Source of the DNA: Zea mays
Taxonomy: Eukaryota > Streptophyta > Magnoliopsida > Poales > Poaceae
NCBI RefSeq assembly: GCF_902167145.1
Contig: NC_050098.1
Location: 32,916,501 to 32,980,500, forward strand
Length of the DNA: 64,000 nt
Reading direction: 5' to 3'
Shown: one piece after another, positions 44,301-55,152 of the stretch
Numbering within the stretch: the stretch's first letter is position 1
How the letters are laid out: the number at the start of each line of letters is the position of its first letter
The notes under the pieces: generated by a model
The model's input: only the letters and a program-made list of their open reading frames with translations
What the model was told of the DNA's origin: nothing
Database searches by the model: none
Made by a program: the position numbers and the translations under genes

Positions 44301-45363
44301 GGTGAGTCACCGGAGTTATCCCCAGGGGATGGCTTTTACCTGGCGGCCTTATCGGGTCATCGGCGACGCGAATCCTACAGCGGTGGCGTGAATCACGGCG
44401 AGGGTCGCCGGCAGTGAAGATTTCTTTGCTGCGCTGGCGTCCTGATCCGCATGGTTACTGTACCATGGCGATCCCCATTCAGAGCACCTGACAGCCGGAG
44501 TTGAGGGTCGATTTTCTCCAAATTTTACTTGGCGACTCACCCAAGTCTCTGCATCAAAGTTGTAGTGCTACTTACCAGCTACGAATCGACTATAGGGATT
44601 ACACTTATTTGAGCACTGGATCAAGGTCAAACTGGCTCTCAATCTTGGGTCAAAGTCACTGTCCATTTGAAGTTCAGTCTATACCAGCCTGACATTCCAA
44701 CTTTGGGCATGATTATCTTCCAATTTTTCACAAGAACATGGCTTCCACTTTCAAGCAAACTTGTTCTCCTATAATTGGGCTATAATTTTGATGTGGTGAC
44801 CTAGGGCAAAGATCCTATAATTTGAAAGTTGTAAGGCCCCAAAGTTGAGCCAACACTCTGAAATTTTAGACTTAGAATAGAACCTAATTGAGGTCCATTT
44901 TGCATTTAAGTCCAAAACTCAACATTTGGCTTTCAAGTCCACTCATTTGTGAACCAAAGGACTTAAGAAACTTATTTGGCTTGGTTTTTGCACTTTAGTC
45001 CAAAAGTGGACTAATTTTGCACATAGGCCCCTAGGGTTTAGTTTTAGGGTTTTCCAGGGTTCCAATTAGGGTTTTTAGTATCCCAGGGGTATAAATGTGA
45101 TTCAACTTTGTTTTTGGGGATATTTTACAACTATTTCCCTAAAGTATTTAGGTTTTCTCAACTTGGGTTAAGTTTTACCCCTTTAATCCCTATTTAGGGT
45201 TAAGTTTCCTATCCAGGGTTCTATTTGCAAAAACACTTAAACAATACAACTTGTTTGAAATTTTTGCCTAGTGAATGCACTCTAGATGTATCAAACATAT
45301 GCAATGCCAATGCTTATGATGTCATGCTCAAGTTTTAGTTACAGTAACACCAGTGGTGTTACA
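41334..45363 (-). repeat. Del/Tekay-like 3' LTR (4030 bp)
   Basis: TGTGACGGAACC...GGTGTTACA. No gene within, although short ORFs recur in both LTR copies and I regard them as chance. Minus-strand TATAAATT at 44054-44061 could be the LTR promoter. Contains an inverted repeat around 42525-42560 (GAATCCATCATGGCCATGATGGATTC). Confidence 0.93.
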
Positions 45364-45514
45364 TCCTTTCCCCCATAAAAGAATCTCGTCCCGAGATTAA
45401 AAGTCCTAGGGTAAGTAATGGAAAAGGAAACGCGGAATACTTTTATCTCCTTATTTCTGGTACAAGGCAGGGGTGATGTGGGGGTCACTTCTGTATTACA
45501 CAGTTATATAGGCT

Positions 45515-47212
45515 TTACAGTTTACAAGAGGCTAAAAAGCCTGGGAAATTCTTATCTAAAAAGTCTTGAGTTTCCCATGTAGCCTCATCTTCAGAATGCT
45601 GGTTCCACTGTATCTTATAGAACTTGAGGGTTTTTCTCCGGGTAACCCTGTCCTTTTGATCCAAGACTCGAATAGGGTGCTCAGAATATGTCAAGTCCGG
45701 CTCAAGGACAACATCGGTTACTTCAATAGTTCGATCAGGAATCCGAAGACACTTCTTCAATTGTGACACATGGAACACATTATGCACAGCAGACAATGTT
45801 TCGGGTAGTTGGAGTCGGTATGCCACTGGTCCACATTGCTCAAGCACCAGGAATGGACCAATGTACCTGGGTGCAAGCTTCCCTTTAACCCCGAAACGTG
45901 ATACTCCCTTCATGGGTGAAACTTTTAGGTAGACATAGTCTCCTTCATGAAAATATAAGGGCATTCGCCGTTTGTCTGCATAACGCTTCTGACGAGCTTG
46001 TGCTTTCTTCATATTATGAATAATTTTCTGAACCTTTTCCTCGGCCTCCATCACCATATCAGGCCTAAAGAAGTACCTTTCTCCTGGTTCAGACCAATTT
46101 AGCGGAGTACGACACCGTCGTCCATATAAAGCTTCAAAGGGTGCCATCTTGATACTTTCTTGATAGCTATTATTATATGAAAACTCCGCCAAAGGCAAAC
46201 ATTCATCCCATTTTGGTGAGAAGTCCAGAACGCATGCTCGCAACATATCTTCGAGTATCTGATTAACTCTCTCAGTCTGTCCACTGGTTTGAGGATGATA
46301 GGCCGAACTGTGGAGCAACTTAGTACCCAAGGATTTGTGAAGCGCTTCCCAAAACTTGGCTACAAATTGAGGTCCACGATCCGACACTATGGTCTTCGGA
46401 ACACCATGCAGACTAAGAATACGAGCAATGTATAATTGGGCATAGACCGTAACCGGAGAATCTGTCTTGACCGACAGAAAGTGAGCAATCTTATTTGTAA
46501 GTCGATCAACAATCACCCAGATAGAGTCATACCCCTTTGCGGTCCTGGGCAATCCCACAATAAAGTCCATACTTATGTCTTCCCATTTCCATGTCGGTAT
46601 TGGTAGCGACTGTAATGGACCAGCAGTTTTCATGTGTATGGCCTTGACACGTCTGCAAGTGTCACACTTAGCCACATAGCGTGCAATTTCGATCTTCATC
46701 TTTGTCCACCAGTAATGTTGCTTTAAGTCTTGGTACATCTTAGTGCTTCCGGGATGAATAGAATAACGACTAAGATGTGCTTCATCAAGAATTTGCTGGC
46801 GGAGTTCTTCGTTCTTTGGCACTACTATGCGGTTTTTAAACCATATCACACCTTGATCGTCTTCCTTGAAACATTTGGCTACTCCAGCCCTTATCTTCTC
46901 TCGTATGTGCTTCATACCCAGATTATCCTTTTGAGCATCAATTATCCTTTGCAAAATGATTGACTCAAGCTTTAGCTGATTTAGAGTCCCTTGTTGGATT
47001 ATCCCCAGGTTTAGCTTTTCCATCTCTTGACACAAAGTGTTGTCAGAGGTCTTCACCATAAGACAGTGGCAGGAAGCCTTACGGCTCAGTGCATATGCCA
47101 CCACATTGGCTTTGCCCGGGTGATAATGGATCTCCAGTTCATAGTCCTTAATAAGCTCAAGCCATCGTCTTTGCCTCATATTTAATTCTGACTGGGTGAA
47201 AATGTACTTCAA
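45515..47212 (-). pseudogene. pol: Chromovirus RNase H end, integrase and chromodomain-like C-terminus
   Basis: 565 codons open. The start is the RNase H tail ([20 protein letters not shown]). The integrase zinc part has H...H and CDTCRR. The core has MDFIVGLP (Asp), IVSDRGPQF (Asp) and SGQTERVNQ (Glu). It ends with a chromodomain-like segment, [16 protein letters not shown], then [14 protein letters not shown]. In chromoviruses this domain is thought to guide integration through chromatin marks. A shift inside a TATATATA run near 47215-47235 disconnects it from the upstream RNase H part. The Met at 47212 is only the first in frame, not a real start. Confidence 0.9.
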
Positions 47213-47216
47213 ACTT

Positions 47217-47483
47217 TTATGATCTGTATATATATGACAGACATTTCCCAGCCAGATAGTGACGCCAAATTTTTAGGGCATGAACAACAGCAGCTAGCTC
47301 CAGATCATGAGTTGGGTAGTGCTCCTCATGTCGGCGTAACTGCCGTGAAGCATACGCAATTACTCGGCCCTCTTGCATTAATACACAGCCGAGTCCACTG
47401 CCTGACGCATCACAATATACATCAAAAGGCTTAGTGATGTCCGGTTGAGCTAATACCGGAGCAGTGGTTAATAATGTCTTCAA
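47217..47483 (-). pseudogene. pol: Chromovirus RNase H segment
   Basis: Contains [18 protein letters not shown] (catalytic Asp) and [20 protein letters not shown] (Glu). Open only locally. The RT thumb and connection (47484-47779) is recognisable in pieces but has stops and a shift, for example TAG near 47514. Confidence 0.85.
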
Positions 47484-47779
47484 TTGCTCAAAGGCTTCAT
47501 TACACTTAGAAGACTAATTGAACTTAATGTCATTCTTCAATAAACTTGTGATTGGCTTCACAAGCTTAGAAAAATCTGGTATGAATCAGCGATAATATCC
47601 AGCTAGTCCAAGAAAACTCCGGACTTGGTGGACAGTGGTTGGGGGTTTCCACTCCAGAATATCTTTGACCTTGCTAGGATCTACCGCAATTCCTTTATCC
47701 GATAACACGTGCCCCAAAAATTGAATTTCCTCCAGCCAGAACGCGCACTTGCTGAACTTGGCATACAGCTGATGTTCCC

Positions 47780-49645
47780 TCAGGCTGAAGCATGGTCCTC
47801 TTCATTTTTAGAATATATCAAGATATCGTCGATGAAGACCACCACGAGCTTGTCCAACTCGGGCATGAACACCGAGTTCATCAAATAGGTGAAGTGGACA
47901 GGAGCATTTGTGAGCCCGAAAGACATTACCAGGTATTCAAACAATCCGTACCGCGTAGTAAACGCGGTCTTCGGTATATCCTCGGGCCGAATACGGATTT
48001 GGTGATAGCCCGACCTGAGATCAATTTTGGAAAATACCCTCGCCCCAGTCAGTTGATCAAATAAGATGTCGATCCTTGGAAGAGGGTACTTATTCTTGAT
48101 GGTGACCTCATTCAGGGGTCGATAATCCACGCACATTTGCAAGGTTTGATCCTTCTTCTTAACAAAAATGGCGGGGCAACCCCATGGAGATGAGCTTGGC
48201 CGGATGAATCCCTTATTCAGTAGATCTTGTAATTGAATCTTCAATTCTGCCAACTCATTAGGGGGCATACGGTACGATCTTCGGGAGATGGGAGCCGTAC
48301 CGGGCTTTAGCTCAATTACAAATTCTACATCTCTTTCAGGGGGCAGTCCAGGAAAATCTTCCGGAAATACATCTGGAAACTCACATACTACCGGAATGTT
48401 CTTGATCTCCGGTACAATGGCTTCATATATTCTACCAGAAGCTTTGGCTGGATTGGTTACGGGGAGAGACAAAAGAATCTCTTCTTGATTATAGCTCAAC
48501 CTGACGGTTCTGAGTTCAGTGTTGAGAATTGCCTTGTGTTGGGTTAACCAATTCATACCCAAAATTACATCTATATCTTGGCCTTTCAGAACAGTCATGT
48601 TAGCAGGAAAGTTCCGTCCGGCCATTGTTACTGGCACTTCATAGGCCACTTCTCTAGTAAAAATGTGTCCCCCAGGTGAATGAATTTTAAATCCCTCTTT
48701 TGATTCATGGCATGCAATGTGATGTTGCTCCACAAATTTCTTGCTAATGAACGTATGCGAAGCACCAGAATCAAAAAGAATAATTGCAGGGTGACTGGCC
48801 ACGGGAAACGTACCCATCATCACCGGCTCTCCTTCCGGTGTAGTGGCCACTTGGGTGTAGTATACACGCCCCGTCTTCTTTGTATTTTTCCCCACAGTAT
48901 TTCCTTTGGGCTGAGCTGATCTCCCAGATCCTTGCGGAGCATTTGATTGATTTTGCTTAGGATATGGGCAGTCTTTGATGAAATGTCCCGACTTGCCGCA
49001 ATTGAAACACCCGGTTGAAGAGCTGGGCAAGGCAGGGAATCGAGTGCCCGGGGCACTCGGCTGATTTGGGGTAGTGGGGGTATTGTTGGGGCGAATAATG
49101 ATTGGCTGTTTGAAAGGGAATGAGGGTGGACGAGAAAAAGTGCGATTTTGGCTTGAAGGCCGGATCACAAGCCGTTGCCTCTTCGCCTGGCCCTGATTAG
49201 GCCTCTCACCACCGAATCCCTTGTTCTTCCCAGAACTTGCGTATTTTGCTTCAACAGATAAGGCTGTGCTGACAGCCTTTCCATACGTGAGATCTATACA
49301 TGTGGCCATCTTTCTCTGCAACCGATCATTTAAACCCCTCATAAAGCAGTTCTTTTTCTTTAAATCAGTATTCACCTGGTCGATGGCATACTGCGACAGG
49401 TGATTAAACTTGTTGAGATACTGATTGACGGTATCTCCTCCTTGTTTCAGCTTCATAAATTCTTCTTGTTTCATATGCAGCACACCTTCGGGTATGTAGT
49501 TGCGAGTACAGTACATGGACTTCCTCATGCAACGTATTGCAATAGACCTGCAGGTCATCGACAGTTGAGCTAAGTTCCTTAATTCGGGCCTAAGCCCTTG
49601 CTTCCTTAGCACATGCCAGCAAACGGGACTGTACTGCCCAGTCAA
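47780..49645 (-). pseudogene. gag-pol: Chromovirus gag C-terminal part, protease and RT core
   Basis: Open for 621 codons. A gag remnant ([19 protein letters not shown]) leads to a CCHC knuckle [14 protein letters not shown], protease [13 protein letters not shown] (Asp-Ser-Gly) with VILGMNWL, then [35 protein letters not shown] and [12 protein letters not shown] with the Asp pair. It stops at TGA 47780-47782 in the RT thumb. The first 50 or so codons (before [13 protein letters not shown]) do not look like gag, which suggests the true frame enters through a deletion or shift near 49490-49500. Confidence 0.88.
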
Positions 49646-49904
49646 GTGCTAAGTCCCGATCAGCAAGCTGATCCTGCAGGTGACGGATGTCCCTTCTTAG
49701 TTCATTTATTCTATCTCCGTCTGCGACCCAAGCATCGGTCCTGTGTTGCAGCGCTGCTTGAAGTCGACTCACTCGGGCTTCAAGATCTCCTATGGGGTCA
49801 TTACTCCCACTGCTACTGCTTTCATGTCGAGGGGCCAGTTGATGCCAGGGCACACCGATTGGTCCAGTTGACTTGTGTGCCGTTAGCCTTGTGCGTGGCG
49901 GCAT
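49590..49904 (-). pseudogene. gag: Chromovirus gag N-terminal fragment
   Basis: Starts MPPRTRLTAH at 49904. Contains a coiled coil (LEARVSRLQAALQ, then INELRRDIRHLQDQLADRDL) and stops at TAG 49590-49592; the frame continues for about 30 sensible codons after it (to about 49500). The central capsid region usual for this clade is largely missing between here and the C-terminal gag part, so an internal deletion is likely. Confidence 0.72.
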
Positions 49905-50125
49905 CTTTCTAAGGGGGAAAATGTTATTAGTATAATTCTTAGCATGATGCATGTGTAAGTACAGAATCAACTTTAGTCGATTCAACCTTCTATACATTGC
50001 ACTCTTCCTATCTGGTCTTTAAGATAGACTCTTCAGAATACTTAGGTAAGAAGAGAAAAGAGTTTTTAGGTAAGACTTTTGAAAATCCTTTTGAAAATGC
50101 CTCATAATATCTGCAAGGAAGGGCT

Positions 50126-50141
50126 ACGCTCCGATACCAGC
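50126..50141 (-). other. Chromovirus primer-binding site (initiator-Met type)
   Basis: Minus strand GCTGGTATCGGAGCGT follows the 5' LTR directly; TGGTATCGGAGC differs by one base from the initiator-Met primer match TGGTATCAGAGC. Confidence 0.82.
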
Positions 50142-52961
50142 TGTGACGGAACCTCCCAAGTAATTAGGCCCACCTACAGTTGTCCTTGTCCAACAGACTT
50201 CAGACAACCCTGTAGGTGCCCCTGAACTACTTGACAAGTTCGGTATCTTTCCTTACCTTACCAGGAACGATTCACCCGTCTTGCAGACATTACAGAACAT
50301 CGGAGAGAAAGAATTGCGGAAGCGATTACATAACTTACATTTATTTAAAAAGCAAGCTCAAGTTGTTTTATTACAGACCAGAACTAAAAGCGAGTGCTAA
50401 GTAGTAATATTATACAAACCAAGGGAGGCACAAACTCCTCCCGATAAGTGTTAAGCAAAAGATTTCTATGAGGAGGACCAAGTCCTCCCGCACTTCAGTC
50501 TTGTTTTTCCTCCTTAGGAACCACCTTGGCACAGAAGCAACAGAAATCTGCTACTTCCTCACCTAAAAACAACGAAGGGATAAACCCTGAGTATGGAATT
50601 ACTCAGCAAGTCTTACCCGACTAAAGAAAAGACTCTCAAGGGTATGCTGGTTATATGGGAGTCAAGGTAAGGCTTTTCAATAATCAAAGACTCTGTTTTG
50701 CAGAAATGCTTACTAAAGTGGATCCTTAAAAATCCAGTTTTATTTGTCAAGTTAAGTACAATTACCTGCAACTAGAGTTCTTTCTACCCTAGTTCAATCA
50801 CTGGTCCTGCACTAGCCAATTTCTTAACAAAAACCCATCATCTTTAGTGGAATGCTACGTGTAGGTCAGTGACCAAGTCTTCATAACCGCGAAGGTACGG
50901 CGATCCGAATCGATTATACTCAGCTGAGGATCTCCAATCACACGACATATGTAGCACTTAACCCTTGCATATGTCAACCCGCCACCGGGGTTCTTAAGAC
51001 CAGATCAGGTTCACGCAAACCGAGAGCACAGATACACCACCGTCCAGCCTCTTGCCACGGAGGGTACACGCTACTCTCGCCACTGCTCCACGTCCATTTC
51101 GTGTTATCTTATTCTGGCCTTAGTCTGCCCGAGGCAAGGCTTACCCATGACGAGGCATGTGACCAGTTAAAGGGTCCTCGATCATCAAGCCTACATCGAG
51201 ACGGTCCTTAATCGACTCAGACGGAGACACTACACCAAGACTCTCTTCTCGTGCAAGTCACCCGCCCGGTCTCAGCTTAATCTTTTTAACCCAAAAACTT
51301 GGTACCTGGCAGAGGTACATCTTTTCCGATGTTGAATCCATCATGGCCATGATGGATTCACCATCAAGTTTTATTTTCGAAAACAACCCTCCCACTTTGC
51401 CAAACATCTTTTGTAAAACAAATCCTTTTATTTTTCTAAAGCAATACTAAGCATAGTAAAACCTTTTTGTAAAAACAGGGTTTCAAGGAGGGTAATCAAG
51501 ATCAAGGAAGGTAATGCAGGAATTGTTTAATCAATCAACTCCTATCACCTAATGCAGCAAGCAAGTGAGAAAGATTTTAAAAACATCAAGGGAGGTGGCA
51601 AATGCACCGGGGCTTGCCTTCGTTAACAGGTGAGTCGGGTTCGGATCCACAAATATCGAAGTAGAAGCAGTTGCCTGCTTGAGAATCCGAGGGTGGTGGT
51701 GTCCTTTCTTCGGTGACTTCTATTTCTTCTTCACGTTTTAACATAACCATATATATACATATATAAGAATGGATGCCATGTAATGCGCATGAGGGTGCGA
51801 AGATAATAAAGATTTATTATCTAAGTCTTGAATACAACTTTCCTTCACGGAACTCCGAGAACCTAGGGTTTCCGGAGTCGGTAAAGGAGTTCAAAGGGCA
51901 GGGGGGTGGTTTTGGGTTCTAGTTATCAAACATGGTCCAAATCAATTCAAACCCTACCCAAGGCTTCTAATTATTGTTTTAAGTTCCCATAAAAAGTTTG
52001 GGCATTTTTGGACTTACCAATTATTTTCTAAAAATCCATAACTAATACTTTTAACTACTTTAAATATCCTGAAATTTCTTATTTCCACTAAAAATCACAA
52101 AACTATTTTTATTAAATTCTAGGGAAAATAACAAGCCTAGGAAAATTGGTTTCACAATTTTATCATTTTTCTACCATTTTCTAAAATTGTTTTGGCTCTG
52201 GAGTAAAAAGAAAAAGGAAACAGATGAATAGTACTGGGCTGATTTCAGCCTAGGTTGGCCCACTACCAGCAGAAGTGCGCGCGCCCACGCCCGCGTTGGC
52301 AGACTTGCACAGAGGCCCTCGTCGTTTTGGATAACTCGAAGTGGGCTCCGTTACTGTTTTCTCGAGTCTCTGACAGTTTACAGAACAGTCCCTGAGGTTC
52401 TATTTCTTTACCGTGCTAGCTCCCCGACGACGGTGAGCACAGGGAGCGTAACACCGACGAGCTAGACCGGCCGAAGGGGGCCAAGACCGGCGCTCCCGAG
52501 CGGCGGACATCACATCGGACCAACCCCGAGCTTTTTTCCCAACCCAATTGCATCTAAGACCAACGGAGGAGCTCCGACCACGGTGACCGAGAACTTGGCG
52601 GCTAGATCGTCGTGTTCCCGACGATAGGGGACACCCTAGTTCAAATTGATGGCTCGGCAAGCATCACTGAGTAACCAGAGTGCTTAAACAAAGGAGAGAA
52701 AGCGATGAATTAACCTGGAAAGGACGGGCCGCGGCGAGCTTGGTTCTACGGTGGCGGAAAGAGATTTGGGGGAAAACTCGAATTCGCGCTCACTGGTGGA
52801 TGATTGCTAACGATTAGCTGGGGCTGGCCAGCTGATGATTCTGCGGAACGGGTGGAGGGCTCAATTTATAGATCACAGAGGCGGCGGCCGTGAATTTTGA
52901 GCAAGACGCGCGGCAGTCGGAGGTGGAGAAGAACACTGGCGCACGCGAATTAGTGTCCTAC
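50142..52961 (-). repeat. Chromovirus 5' LTR, left part
   Basis: Matches 41334 to about 44153 of the 3' LTR, to the insertion point of the Opie/Ji-like element. Minus-strand TATAAATT at 52863-52870. Confidence 0.93.
52957..52961. repeat. Target-site duplication of the Opie/Ji-like element (CCTAC)
   Basis: CCTAC left of the element; identical copy at 62459-62463. The unoccupied site is preserved in the other LTR (near 44149-44153). Confidence 0.95.
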
Positions 52962-54272
52962 TGATAGTCGCCTAGAGGGGGGGTGAATAGGGCGAAACTG
53001 AAATTTACAAATATAAACACAACTACAAGCCGGGTTAGCGTTAGAAATATAAACGAGTCCGCAAGAGAGAGCGCAAAACAAATCGCGAGCAAATAATGAA
53101 GTGTGACACACGGATTTGTTTTACCGAGGTTCGGTTCTCTCAAACCTACTCCCCGTTGAGGAGGCCACAAAGGCCGGGTCTCTTTCAACCCTTCCCTCTC
53201 TCAAACGGTCCCTCGGACCGAGTGAGCTTCTCTTCTCAAATCAAAGCTGGGAACAAAACTTCCCCGCAAGGGCCACCACACAATTGGTGCCTCTTGCCTT
53301 GATTACAATGGAGTTTTGATCACAAGAACAAGTGAGAAAGAAAAGAAGCAATCCAAGCGCAAGAGCTCAAATGAACACGGCAAATCACTCTCACTAGTCA
53401 CTAGGGTTTTGTGTGGAATTGGAGAGGATTTGATCTCTTTGAATGTGTCTAGAATTGAATGCCTAGCTCTTGTAAGTGGTTGAGAAGTGGGAAAACTTGG
53501 ATGCAATGAATGGTGGGGTGGTTGGGGTATTTATAGCCCCAACCACCAAATGTGGCCGTTGGGAACCTGTCTGTTCGATGGCGCACCGGACAGTCCGGTG
53601 CACACCGGACAGTCCGGTGCCCCCTGCCACGTCATCACTGCCGTTGGATTCTAGCCGTTGGAGCTTCTGACTTGTGGGCCCTCCTGGGTGTCCGGTGCAC
53701 ACCGGACATGTACTGTTTGATGTCCGGTGCACCGGTATGGGCGTGCCTGACGTCTGCGCGCGCTGCGCGCGCATTAAATACACCGCAGGGAGCCGTTGGC
53801 GCTGCAGGGAGCCGTTGCTCCGCTGGCACACCGGACAGTCCGGTGCACACCGGACAGTACGGTGAATTTTAGCGGAGCGGCTGCCGCGCGAACCCGAGGC
53901 TGACGAGTTCCGAAGACCGCGCTTCCTTGGAGCACCGGACATGTCCGGTGCACACCGGACAGTCCGGTGAATTATAGTGCGCCGGCTTCCAAGAATTCCC
54001 GAGGGCGAAGAGTTTGAGTTGATGTCCTCTGGGTGCACCGGACACTGTCCGGTGCACACCGGACAGTCCGGTGCCTTCAGCCAGAGGTGCCCTCGGTTGC
54101 CTCATTGCTCCTTTGTTGAATCCAATACTTGGTCTTTTTATTGACTGAAAGTGAACCTTTAACACCTGTATAATCTATATACTTGGGCAAACTAGTTAGT
54201 CCAAAGATTTGTGTTGGGCAATTCAACCACCAAAATTATATAGGAACTAGGTGTAAGCCTAATTCCCTTTCA
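52962..54272 (-). repeat. Opie/Ji-like 3' LTR (1311 bp)
   Basis: TGATAGTCGCC...CCCTTTCA on plus. Many copies of the palindrome CACCGGACAGTCCGGTG at 53585-54073. Minus-strand TATAAATA at 53528-53535. Confidence 0.95.
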
Positions 54273-55152
54273 ATCTCCCCCTTTTTGGTGATTGATGCCA
54301 ACACAAACCAAAGCAAATATAGAGATGCATAATTGAACTAGTTTGCATAATGTAAGTGTAAAGGTTGCTTGGAATTGAGCCAATAAAATTTCTTACAAGA
54401 TATGCATGGAATGTTTCTTTCTTATTTAACATTTTGGACCACGTTTGCACCACATGTTTTGTTTTTGCAAATCCTTTTGTAAATCCATTTCAAAGATCTT
54501 TTGCAAATAGTCAAAGGTAAATGAATAAGAGTTTGCAAAAGCATTTTCAAGATTTGAAATTTTCTCCCCCTGTTTCAAATGCTTTTCCTTTGACTAAACA
54601 AAACTCCCCCTAAAAGAGATCCACCTCTTAGTGTTCAAGAGGGTTTTTATATACTATTTTTGAAATACTACTTTCTCCCCCTTTTGAACACAATAGGATA
54701 CCCATTGATAAATACTTTTGGAAAGCACTAAGTTTTTGAATTTGGTGGTGGTGCGGTCCTTTTGCTTTGGGCTTATTTCTCCCCCTTTTTGGCATGAATC
54801 GCCAAAAACGGAATCATTAGAGCCCTCGAAGTAATTTCTTCCCCTTTGGTCATAAGTAACGAGTTAAGATTATACCAAAGATGAAGTCCGGTCCTTTTGC
54901 TTTTGAGCTTTTACTCTCTCCCCCAAGGATGAAGTCCTTTTCTTTGATGCTCATTTCTCCCCAAGGAATAGAGAGTTGCTCGGAGTGATGGCGAAGCATG
55001 AGTTACGGAGTGGAAGCCTTTGTCTTCGCCGAAGACTCCAATTCCCTTTCAATATACCTATGACTTGGTTTGAAATAGACTTGAAAACACATTAGTCATA
55101 GCATATAAAAGAGATATGATCAAGGGTATTCAAATGAGCTATGTGTGCAAGC
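54273..55152 (-). other. Opie/Ji-like 3' untranslated region with repeated purine tracts
   Basis: 880 bases between pol and LTR with no ORF. TCTCCCCC-type blocks (GGGGGAGA on minus) recur at about 54274, 54561, 54604, 54673, 54778 and 54919; the first abuts the LTR and is the probable polypurine tract. No envelope-like ORF, although some relatives in this clade have one. Confidence 0.75.

Noticed and set aside
41334..50230. Host gene between two similar 4-kb blocks (segmental duplication)
   Set aside because: The blocks are LTRs: TG...CA ends, primer site and purine tract adjoining, gag-pol between, and a 5-bp duplication outside.
53463..54059. 198-codon minus-strand ORF and several overlapping plus-strand ORFs, repeated at 61649-62245
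   Set aside because: They are produced by the palindromic CACCGGACAGTCCGGTG array in the Opie/Ji-like LTR, which is open in several frames on both strands.
54273..55152. Envelope-like gene expected in some SIRE-type elements
   Set aside because: No ORF of useful size on minus between pol and the LTR.
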